From: Chromatiales bacterium
GTDB taxonomy: Bacteria > Pseudomonadota > Gammaproteobacteria > Steroidobacterales > GCA-2729495
Reading direction: 5' to 3'
Assembly (NCBI GenBank): GCA_016789845.1
Contig: JAEUQA010000033.1
Location: forward strand, 1 to 64,000
Length of the DNA: 64,000 nt
Shown piece after piece: positions 47,903 through 55,593 of the stretch. The translations under genes and the position numbers were made by a program. The notes under the pieces were generated by a model. The model searched no databases and was not told the DNA's origin. It worked only from the letters and a program-made list of their open reading frames with translations. Numbering within the stretch: position 1 is the first letter of the stretch; the number at the start of each line of letters is the position of its first letter.

Positions 47903-49051
47903 ATGAAGAACAAGATGGTCCGTCGTTCGGCCGCCGTGATTCCGCTCCTCATGATGCCGGCGCTCGCCGAACCGGCCACGTTCACGCCGATCGGTGCCGA
48001 ACTGCCGCCCGGCGATTTCATGCTCAACGATGTCTCTGCCGACGGCTCGGTGATCACCGGCTACCTGCCGGGTATCCCCTCAAGGGCATTTCGCTGGACG
48101 GCGGCCACGGGCTTTGTCGGCCTTGGATCCGTGCTGCCCTCCGAAACCAGCATTGGCAGGGCGATCTCGGACGACGGCAATACCATCGTCGGTCTCAGCA
48201 ATGGCGAGGCATTCCGCTGGACGCCGGCCGGTGGAATGGTCGGCCTCGGGAATCTGAATGAGTTCAGTGAAGGCGCCACTGGCGTGTCGGCGGACGGCCA
48301 GGTGGTCGTCGGAATCATTGGTGGCCAGTCAAGTGCAGCGATCTGGTCGGGCGGGAGCATCACCCTCCTGGACCCGCTGCCGACAGGATCGTCCAGTGCT
48401 GCCTTCGGTGTGTCTGGCGATGGCCAGGTCGTCGTCGGCCGGAGCAGCCGTGAGCTGGAGGTGGAAGGTCCGGTCAACGAAGCCACGCGCTGGGTGAATG
48501 GGGTTCCTGCGGGCCTGGGCGACCTGCCGGGCTGGGACTACTGGAGCCGGGCTGAGGCCGCTTCGGCCGACGGCAGCGTGATCGTGGGATGGAGCAGGGC
48601 GGCTTATTCGATTGACGGTGGCGAGGGCGAAATCGAGCTCGAAGCGGCCTTCCGCTGGACGCCGGTGGGCGGCATGGTGGCGCTGGACTCCCAGTTCGCA
48701 AACAGTCGAGCCCTGGACGTCTCGGCCGACGGCAACGTCATTGTCGGCAACCGCGAGGGCACCGGCGCCACGGTATGGATCAATGGCGGTGAGGGCCAGA
48801 GCCTTTTCGACCTCCTCGTCGCGCAGGGCGCGACCGGTTTGGACGGCTGGAGCCTCGGGGCCACGGCCATCTCTGCCGACGGACGGACAATCATCGGCAT
48901 GGGTTATGGGCCCGATCCGAATGTCCAGCTGGGATGGGTCGCGACCATCGATACCGCAGTGGTGCCGGCCCCGCCAGCATTCGCGCTGCTCGCGTCAGCC
49001 GTGGGGGCACTTGCCGGCTGGACGTGGCGGAAATCTTCCGGACGTCCGTAG
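47903..49051 (+). CDS. HAF-repeat surface protein with PEP-CTERM-like tail
   Basis: A 382-residue exported protein with a signal peptide (AAVIPLLMMPALAEPA). It has at least six repeats of the form SADGxVIVG...AFRWTPxGGMVxL, the HAF-repeat pattern that builds a beta-propeller-like fold. The C-terminus is a sorting-type signal: VPAPPAF, a hydrophobic helix (ALLASAVGALAGW) and basic RKSSGR, a variant of PEP-CTERM. It is therefore probably processed by an exosortase encoded elsewhere and displayed or secreted. Function unknown. Confidence 0.82.
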   Translation: MKNKMVRRSAAVIPLLMMPALAEPATFTPIGAELPPGDFMLNDVSADGSVITGYLPGIPSRAFRWTAATGFVGLGSVLPSETSIGRAISDDGNTIVGLSNGEAFRWTPAGGMVGLGNLNEFSEGATGVSADGQVVVGIIGGQSSAAIWSGGSITLLDPLPTGSSSAAFGVSGDGQVVVGRSSRELEVEGPVNEATRWVNGVPAGLGDLPGWDYWSRAEAASADGSVIVGWSRAAYSIDGGEGEIELEAAFRWTPVGGMVALDSQFANSRALDVSADGNVIVGNREGTGATVWINGGEGQSLFDLLVAQGATGLDGWSLGATAISADGRTIIGMGYGPDPNVQLGWVATIDTAVVPAPPAFALLASAVGALAGWTWRKSSGRP

Positions 49052-49150
49052 CTTGAGCCAAGGAGAACTCGCCGGTGAATCCCGCCTAGCGGAGGACGTC
49101 AGACGCCGAACCGGTTTCAGATTCATGCTCATCGCTCCACCGGTAGTGGA

Positions 49151-49447
49151 TCAGGTTACTGGCCTGCCTGGCCGTCGCCGGAAATACCAGATGAGGCCCA
49201 TGGCGCCGGCGACGCTGAGACCCAGGTTCATCCAGGCGGGCAGTTCCAGGATCCAGCCGACGAGCCCGCCGGCCAGGGAGCCACCCAGGCCAAACAGGAT
49301 GGTGCGCGGGTAGCTCATGGGGTCCGGCCCCGGCAGTATCCAGCGGGCCAGGGCGCCGATGATCAGGCCGCCGATGGCCACGTAGAGCAGGTAGAGGGCG
49401 ATGCCTATGCCGGCGATGGTTCCCCAGCCAATACTCGTGTTTTCCAT
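49151..49447 (-). CDS. GlsB/YeaQ/YmgE-like small membrane protein
   Basis: A 98-residue protein with three hydrophobic, Gly-rich helices (YLLYVAIGGLIIGALARWILPGPDPMSYPRTILFGLGGSLAGGLVGWIL). It matches the transglycosylase-associated stress membrane family by length and by the GALARWILPGPDP motif. Start ATG 49447. Confidence 0.75.
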   Translation of the reverse strand: MENTSIGWGTIAGIGIALYLLYVAIGGLIIGALARWILPGPDPMSYPRTILFGLGGSLAGGLVGWILELPAWMNLGLSVAGAMGLIWYFRRRPGRPVT

Positions 49448-49621
49448 GGAAGATCCTCCCTACGGTCTGGGAACTGGCAGCTCAGGCCGCGCAGTCCCGG
49501 CATCAATCGGGCTCGATCGAGTATAGACCGATGAATACCGGCAATGCGGCCCGATTGGCAACCCGGGCGGGCATTACGCGCCGACCGGCGTCCGCGTCGT
49601 GAACCCGTTTACCTGAACTTG

Positions 49622-50143
49622 TCAGCGGGCTGCCGCTTCGAGCCGCGACCGGGCGGAGTACAGCAACACTTCCGAGTAATAGTGGTGAAAGCCGCGCAGG
49701 GCGCGGAAGCCCGCGCTCATTCCCGCTGCACCGGTCTCCGGATTGACCACGGGAAGCACCGCTGAGCCGAAATAGAGGCGCGTCCGCGGCGCAGGACCGG
49801 CCGGGTCGGGGGACACCATGAACCAGGACCGCGTGCGACCCTTCATGTCGGCCACCAGCAGCTGGTCGTCCCGGCGGTCCTCCACCCGCCAGGCCGAGAA
49901 CGTGTCCATCCGGCCGTTCGCCAGTTGCACCGCCTCCGTATCCGTCGACGGCCTCGACAGGACCAGCGCCAGGATCAGGCGTTCCAGCCTGAACACCGGC
50001 GTGGTGTAGAACGCCGCCACGAAGCGGGCAATCGTCACCGGGAGCCCGACCTCCGTCACGTAGCAGTCCGCAAAGGCGCGGGGCGGCGCATACCTGCCCA
50101 GCAGTGCGCCATCGGGAAGGGGGCACGTCTCGATCGGGAACAT
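49622..50143 (-). CDS. Conserved protein, possibly DUF2867-like
   Basis: A protein of about 173 residues without signal peptide or membrane helix. The order FADCYVTEVG, then ARFVAAFYTTPVFRLERLILALVL and LLVADMKGRTRSWFMVSPD, and TRLYFGSAVLP resembles DUF2867, but this is a judgement by eye. ATG 50143 is chosen; GTG 50155 is possible. It is divergent from the MFS gene. Function unknown. Confidence 0.55.
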   Translation of the reverse strand: MFPIETCPLPDGALLGRYAPPRAFADCYVTEVGLPVTIARFVAAFYTTPVFRLERLILALVLSRPSTDTEAVQLANGRMDTFSAWRVEDRRDDQLLVADMKGRTRSWFMVSPDPAGPAPRTRLYFGSAVLPVVNPETGAAGMSAGFRALRGFHHYYSEVLLYSARSRLEAAAR

Positions 50144-50235
50144 CGTCAGCACCACGCCCGGGGGGAATTCGCCTATCCTAGCGCCCCGGCGTGGCACCCC
50201 CCTGGCCCGCCGCCCACGGTCTTCAGGAGTCATCG

Positions 50236-51447
50236 GTGGCCAGTGCAATGCCGCGGGATCGGCTGATCCTGCTCGTCGGTCTCATCACCTACGGCATGGG
50301 CCAGTCCCTGCTGTTCGTCATCTTCGCGCCCATCGCCAGGCAGCTGGGCATCGAGGAGTGGCAGCTCGGCTTCATCATCGCGGCGTCAAACGTGATGCTG
50401 GCCTTCTCGGCGCCCCGCTGGGGCCGGGCCAGCCAGCGGCTGGGCCGCCGGACGGTATACCTCATCGGCCTGGCCGGGTACGCGGTGGGCTACGCGCTGC
50501 TGGCCTTCGGTGTGCAGCTGGGCCTGCTCGACGTGATCACCGGGGGTGCGCTGTTTGCGCTGCTGCTGGTACTGCGGCTGGCCTACGGCCTGGTGGTCGG
50601 CGGCATCAATCCCGCGGCGACGGCCTACATCGCCGACACTACCGACGAGCAGTCCCGTGGTGCCGGCATGGCGCTGGTGGCGATGTCCGGCGGGCTGGGC
50701 ACCATCATTGGGCCCGCGTTTGCCGGCGCCCTGCTCGTGATCAGTCCCTTGTTCCCCATGTATGCCGCCGCCGCGCTGGCGGCCGCGGCCGGCATCTGGG
50801 CCTGGGTCGCCCTGCCCGAGCCCGCCCGGCGCGCCAACGTCGGTGAAGACCTGAAGCTGAAGCTCACCGACCCGCGCATCGTGCCGTACCTGGTCGGCTG
50901 GGTCGTGGTGTTTGGCACCTTCACCGGCGTGCAGACGATCACGGCCGCCTGGATCGCCGATCGTTTCGGCGTCACGGACACCACGGCGGCCCAGCGCACG
51001 ATGATGATCGCCATGCTCTCCATGGCCTTCGTCACGGTCTTCGTGCAGGCCGTGGTGCTGCAGCGCTGGAAGGCGTCGCCGGCGACGATGCTGAAGACCG
51101 GCTTCGGCGTGATGACCGTTGCCCTGCTGCTGCTCGCCTTCGGGCCAGGAGTGGCCTCGCTGTACGTGGGCTACGCGCTCTTCGGCCTGAGTTTCGGCTT
51201 CACGGCCCCCGGACTGAACGCTGCCGGCAGCCTGAGCGTGGACCGGGAAGAGCAGGGCGCCGTCGCCGGGCTGCTGTCCGCGGCGCCCACCGTCGGCATG
51301 ATCTTCGGCCCCATCCTCTGCGGCGTCTTCTACTCCGTGGCGCCCATTGCCCCGATGCTGGGCGGCGCCGTGCTGACCCTGCTGGTCGGGATCTGGTTCC
51401 TGTTCGTCAACGTGCCGGATCCGCGGTTGATCCAAGGCTCCGGGTAA
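50236..51447 (+). CDS. MFS transporter (12 helices)
   Basis: A 403-residue major facilitator with about 12 hydrophobic helices. Motif A-like APRWGRASQRLGRRTVYLIGL lies between helices 2 and 3, and LRLAYGLVVGGINPAATAYIAD follows. GTG 50236 is chosen because AGGAG lies 6 bases upstream; an earlier start (50191) lacks this. The drug or metabolite exported is unknown. Confidence 0.87.
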   Translation: MASAMPRDRLILLVGLITYGMGQSLLFVIFAPIARQLGIEEWQLGFIIAASNVMLAFSAPRWGRASQRLGRRTVYLIGLAGYAVGYALLAFGVQLGLLDVITGGALFALLLVLRLAYGLVVGGINPAATAYIADTTDEQSRGAGMALVAMSGGLGTIIGPAFAGALLVISPLFPMYAAAALAAAAGIWAWVALPEPARRANVGEDLKLKLTDPRIVPYLVGWVVVFGTFTGVQTITAAWIADRFGVTDTTAAQRTMMIAMLSMAFVTVFVQAVVLQRWKASPATMLKTGFGVMTVALLLLAFGPGVASLYVGYALFGLSFGFTAPGLNAAGSLSVDREEQGAVAGLLSAAPTVGMIFGPILCGVFYSVAPIAPMLGGAVLTLLVGIWFLFVNVPDPRLIQGSG

Positions 51448-51558
51448 CGAAATCCATCCAGGCCCGTGAACAGGCTGGCGCCTGCATCGCGCTCGGGACC
51501 CGGACAGAGTGGCGCCGGAAGCGGCGTCCAGGCTCGGACCCTGTTCGGCTGATGCTCA

Positions 51559-54500
51559 CTACGGGCTGAAGGTGAGCTCCAGCCCGTAACTGGTGGTGCC
51601 CGGCAGTATCCCCCGACCGACGCACTCGTTGGAAGCAATGAGGAATTCCCATTCCGTCAGGGGGTCGAGCGTGAACGTCTGGTAGACCGTACTGGCGCCG
51701 TAGTCGTTGAGCAGTTCCTCGGCCAGGTAACCACCGCCCACACCCCGCCGAATCAGTATCAGGCGGCCGCTCGCATCGGGAGCATCACCACCGCCCTGGA
51801 CCGTGGCATTGACCGTCAGTCTGACGGAACCGGCCACGGCGAACTTCAGTTCGTACGAGCTGCCCCCGCACCCGTAACTGGTTTCCTCTGCGCCGGCGGT
51901 GGCCGCGTTGCTCCCCGATGCGGTGACCGCGACGAGCTTCCCGTCCTCATAGGTCTCGCGGAAGAAACCGCTGGCGGATCCCGAGTCGTAGAGGCCCGGG
52001 CACGTTATGGAACCGCTCCACTCCGTCGCGCCCGGCGGAGAACCCGTCGTGCACAAGTCGTAGTTTGTCGACGCTCCCCCCGACACGTTGCCGCGGCTCG
52101 CGACCCGCGTCACGCCCGGCGGCAGGGTCGGGACCACGCTGACCAACGCGTCCGCGTAGATGCTCGAGTCCACCACGCTGCGGGCGCGGACCGTGAAATT
52201 GCCGAGATCCGGGCCCGCCGTGAACACGCCGTTCTGGTCGATCGTTCCACCGCCGCCGGGGACCGACCAGGTGACGCGCGGATCCGTGGTGCCGAGCACG
52301 TCCGCCGCGAAGCCCACGCTTCCCAGCGGCACCACATTCCGGGCGCCCGGAATGACGACCACGCTGATCAGTACACACCGGTTGGCGAGCAGGCGTTCCC
52401 GTTCGTCGTCCCGGCCCTGGTACAGCGGCGAGTAGGCGTAGTAGCACAGCACGTCCAGGTCGGTGACGGCCTGTTCATCGATCCCCAGCCGCTCACCCGC
52501 CACCTGCAGCTCGATCTGTGACAGCTGGGCAGCGCCGTAGCGCGTGGAACCGCTGCGGTCGAGGTCGAAGGACGCCCGCGTCGGCCCCCCCGTGTAGCCG
52601 TCGCCGTTGAGGTCGTACTCGCTGTAGTCGGGCTTGTCCGGCACGACCTGCTCGCTGAGGCTGGGGGGCTCGAAATAGCGCGCGATGAAGGCGGTGAGGT
52701 CAATCTCCGTGAACTGGCCGCTGCGATCGGGGTCCAGCAGCGTGCGACGGATCACCCAGGTGGCCGGATCCGGATCCCCGGCCGGGTCCAGTGACAGCAC
52801 GGTGGCATAGGCGTCGATCTGTTTGGTGGCCCCGGTGGCATTGCCCTGGATGGCCGCCACGGTGTCGGCGACCGGCAGCGTGTCGCGCAGTTGCGGCGAG
52901 ATCATCCACAGGTAGGCCGCAAGCCCGGCGACCTGGGGCGCCGCGAAACTCGTGCCCCCTGTTATGGCGAAATCCTGGGACGCCGTCTTCGGGATGATCG
53001 GGATTCCCTCACCCACCGCGCTGACCTGCTCGCCCGGATTCGAGAAGTCGGATCGCTCCTGCGTCCCGGGCACGGTGCTGCCCACGACCAGCAGGTTCGC
53101 GGCCGGCGTGAGGCCGGCCGGCCCCAGGTCCCCGAGGTGCGCCTGCAGTGCCTCGTACTCGTCCGGCGTGGCCGTCAGCGACGGGAAACAGGCCGGCCCC
53201 GGGCAAACCTGCGGCGGCGGCTCCCAGAGCGACTCGTCCACGACGAAGGACAGGGTCGCGTCGGCCAGGGCGGCGGCCCCGTAGGTCGACGTGTAGGCTG
53301 CCAGGCCCGCGCCGGGGTAGATCGAGATGATGTCGTCGTTGGCCTCGTTGCCGGCCGTCGCCGTCCACAGCACGCGGTCGGCGCGCGGCGCGAGGAGGGC
53401 GCGGATGCTGGCGGCCACGGTGGCGAGCTGCGCGGCCCTTGGGCCCGTGAGATTTGCTGGCAGACACGGGTTGGAACAGGTATAGCCGCCCAGGGAGGTA
53501 TTGACCACGACCTTGCCGTGGAAGGGCAGGGATGACGCGATTGCAACGTGCACGCTGCCCCAGCTCATTCCCCCGACCTGGACCGTGCGTATATCCAGGC
53601 AGTCCGGAAACGGCACGGCGCCCGTCGGGATCTCGTCGTCCAGCGCGGCGGCCAGCGTGGTCAGCACGTCATAGCCGTGGTATCTGGCTTCTGCGTAGGC
53701 GCCTCCACCGCCGATCCCGTTGGCGTCCACGCCGGGCACCTCGTTGCCGAATTCGGTGTAGGGCGAGTTGCCGGGCACGGGCCGCTGGAAATAATCGGCC
53801 ACGAGCACCACCGGGCGCGCGGTGCAGGTCGTGCCGGCGAGCCGGCGCAGGTTCCACGCTGCCGGATACCTCGCGTCGTTCAGGTGGCGCATGGCGTCCT
53901 CGTTGCTGGCGGGCGCCGGCGGCGCCAGCGCCTCCACCGGCTCGCGGCCGCCAAAGGCCAGGCGGATGCCCGGTTGCCTGGAAAATTCCGCGGCCAGGGC
54001 ATCCAGCGCCGCGGCATCGGCCTGGCGAGGCACGGCAATGACGAGCAGGGGAGCACCGGCGTTCATTCCGGCAATGCGCGCATTGATTGCCGCCAGTGCG
54101 GCGTTGATCTCGCCCACGCGGGCAGAAGCGGCGATAGCCACATCGAGGCGCGTGAGAATCACCCCGCCCACCACATCCTCCTGCCGGGCCGGGATCGGGA
54201 ATAGATCGACTAGTGCAGCGAGTGCGCTATCCCCTGCCTGACCCCCAAGGAGAACTCCCTCGGGCGAACCGCTCCCTGCTGGTGTGCCCGAAAGCGCAAT
54301 GGAAAGGTTCGCCGTGGCGAGGGGCGCGGTGCGGTCCTGCCGGATCGTGAACGTGTCGCTGCTCGTTACCGAGGCACCCGGTGCCATGTCCCCGAACACG
54401 AGGTTCGCGTCCATCACCTCGGTAGTCGCCGCGCCGCTCGTCACCGTGCCGGTCACGCCCTGAACGGCAACGGCACCGCCGTTCACGACACGTACCGTGT

Positions 54501-54777
54501 AGGTATACGTAAACGACGCCCGGCCGACGCGACTGCTCGACACGAGGGTCACACCCTCGACAGTGAGGCCCGCGGTCCCGGCGCCGTTCAGCGCCAGGGC
54601 CATCGCGGGCGCCGCAGGTCCCGCAATCTCTGCCCCGATCCCTCCGGGCGGCTGAGTCTCCGATGCCGGGTTGCCGGGCGAAGTTCCCGTGGTCCCACCA
54701 CCGTCGCAGGCTGCGAGCATCAGGGCCAGCAGCGCGGGCAGGGAGCGACGGGCCACGCCCGGGTGTCTCACTGGCAA
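51559..54777 (-). CDS. S8 (subtilisin-like) serine peptidase lipoprotein
   Basis: A 1072-residue surface peptidase. A lipoprotein signal (LALMLAACDGG, Cys24) is followed by a beta-rich domain with a Thr/Gly-rich repeat, then the S8 domain: Asp in VVLVADYF (about 327), His in ARYHGYDV (about 364), AGNEANDD and Ser in GGTSFAAPQVAGLAAYLW (about 608). Behind it are two EF-hand/dockerin-like calcium loops (DPDRSGQFTEIDL and YDLNGDGYTGG), an Ig-like segment and a C-terminal beta domain. Probably outer-surface proteolysis. It overlaps the next upstream gene by 10 bases. Confidence 0.88.
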   Translation of the reverse strand: MPVRHPGVARRSLPALLALMLAACDGGGTTGTSPGNPASETQPPGGIGAEIAGPAAPAMALALNGAGTAGLTVEGVTLVSSSRVGRASFTYTYTVRVVNGGAVAVQGVTGTVTSGAATTEVMDANLVFGDMAPGASVTSSDTFTIRQDRTAPLATANLSIALSGTPAGSGSPEGVLLGGQAGDSALAALVDLFPIPARQEDVVGGVILTRLDVAIAASARVGEINAALAAINARIAGMNAGAPLLVIAVPRQADAAALDALAAEFSRQPGIRLAFGGREPVEALAPPAPASNEDAMRHLNDARYPAAWNLRRLAGTTCTARPVVLVADYFQRPVPGNSPYTEFGNEVPGVDANGIGGGGAYAEARYHGYDVLTTLAAALDDEIPTGAVPFPDCLDIRTVQVGGMSWGSVHVAIASSLPFHGKVVVNTSLGGYTCSNPCLPANLTGPRAAQLATVAASIRALLAPRADRVLWTATAGNEANDDIISIYPGAGLAAYTSTYGAAALADATLSFVVDESLWEPPPQVCPGPACFPSLTATPDEYEALQAHLGDLGPAGLTPAANLLVVGSTVPGTQERSDFSNPGEQVSAVGEGIPIIPKTASQDFAITGGTSFAAPQVAGLAAYLWMISPQLRDTLPVADTVAAIQGNATGATKQIDAYATVLSLDPAGDPDPATWVIRRTLLDPDRSGQFTEIDLTAFIARYFEPPSLSEQVVPDKPDYSEYDLNGDGYTGGPTRASFDLDRSGSTRYGAAQLSQIELQVAGERLGIDEQAVTDLDVLCYYAYSPLYQGRDDERERLLANRCVLISVVVIPGARNVVPLGSVGFAADVLGTTDPRVTWSVPGGGGTIDQNGVFTAGPDLGNFTVRARSVVDSSIYADALVSVVPTLPPGVTRVASRGNVSGGASTNYDLCTTGSPPGATEWSGSITCPGLYDSGSASGFFRETYEDGKLVAVTASGSNAATAGAEETSYGCGGSSYELKFAVAGSVRLTVNATVQGGGDAPDASGRLILIRRGVGGGYLAEELLNDYGASTVYQTFTLDPLTEWEFLIASNECVGRGILPGTTSYGLELTFSP

Positions 54778-55358
54778 ACAACCCTGAGGCGGCGACGTAC
54801 GCGCACTGCGGCAGCCACGAGCACCGCCGCGGCCAGTCCCGGGCCGCTGCCAGGGAGCGGCACCAGGGCCGTGTTACCCGCATCGAGCATGGCCAGGGAA
54901 CCAGGGTTGATTACCTCGAACCGCTGGCTGCCAGGCGCACCTGCACCCAGGTAACTGAACGTGACCCCGAAGCCGGCAAGAGTCGCCCCGGGCGCAATGC
55001 CGCCCGCGAGCGCCAGAGCGTCGTAGAACCCGTCGTCGGGCAGATCGGCGTCCGGCTGGGCCACCAGGGGATCCCAGCCGGGCGGTCCCCCGGCAACCAC
55101 CAGGTCGGCGTAACGGTCCAGTGGGAAATAAATCGTGAACTCGAGAATCGGCGCTTCCAGGCTGTCGTTGATGACGCTGTACTCGTAGCGCCAGCTGCTG
55201 CCGCCCTGGCTGGTGGCTGCATAAAGGATGGTTGTCGCCGGCGCCGGCGCGGTGGCGAGCAGAGCCAGGAGGAGGAAAAAGCGGCCAACCCCCGCATTGC
55301 TACTGCCCGGACGCATTGCGTTTGGGCGATTGCCGTGAACAGACAGGAGCACACTCAC
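54768..55358 (-). CDS. Exported protein with PEP-CTERM-like sorting signal
   Basis: A 196-residue protein with an N-terminal hydrophobic signal (FFLLLALLATAPAPA) and a C-terminal VPLPGSG, hydrophobic helix and basic RVRRRLR, the three-part layout of PEP-CTERM signals. The middle (YEYSVINDSLEAPILEFTIYF, FGVTFSYLG) looks like a beta sandwich, as in many PEP-CTERM proteins. GTG 55358 is preserved as start by the strong GGGAGAGG site; ATG 55316 is an alternative. It lies directly upstream of the S8 peptidase gene and is probably cotranscribed. Confidence 0.72.
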   Translation of the reverse strand: MSVLLSVHGNRPNAMRPGSSNAGVGRFFLLLALLATAPAPATTILYAATSQGGSSWRYEYSVINDSLEAPILEFTIYFPLDRYADLVVAGGPPGWDPLVAQPDADLPDDGFYDALALAGGIAPGATLAGFGVTFSYLGAGAPGSQRFEVINPGSLAMLDAGNTALVPLPGSGPGLAAAVLVAAAVRVRRRLRVVCQ

Positions 55359-55572
55359 GCGCCTCTCCCTTATGATTCTTCTTGTTTGCCCGGCGCTTTA
55401 ATTTATCTCATGGCCGGCGGCGGACTGTCCAGACGGCACCGATCGCGGTTGCGACTTATGTCAAGGCGCGCTCCCGCCGGCCGCCTCAATTTCTGGGCAG
55501 CCGCGGCCAGGTGCGGAGAGGCCTGTTACAGCAGCTATTCGGGGCCTGACCCCGATTATCGCTCGACCGCGT

Positions 55573-55593
55573 CGCGGCCGAAGCCGCTCCTAC
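55573..55593. repeat. Single REP end at the P-type ATPase stop
   Basis: GCGGCCGAAGCCGCTCCTAC. Read leftward it is GTAGGAGCGGCTTCGGCC, one REP head without a partner. The CTA at 55590-55592 is the stop of the ATPase gene. Confidence 0.7.
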
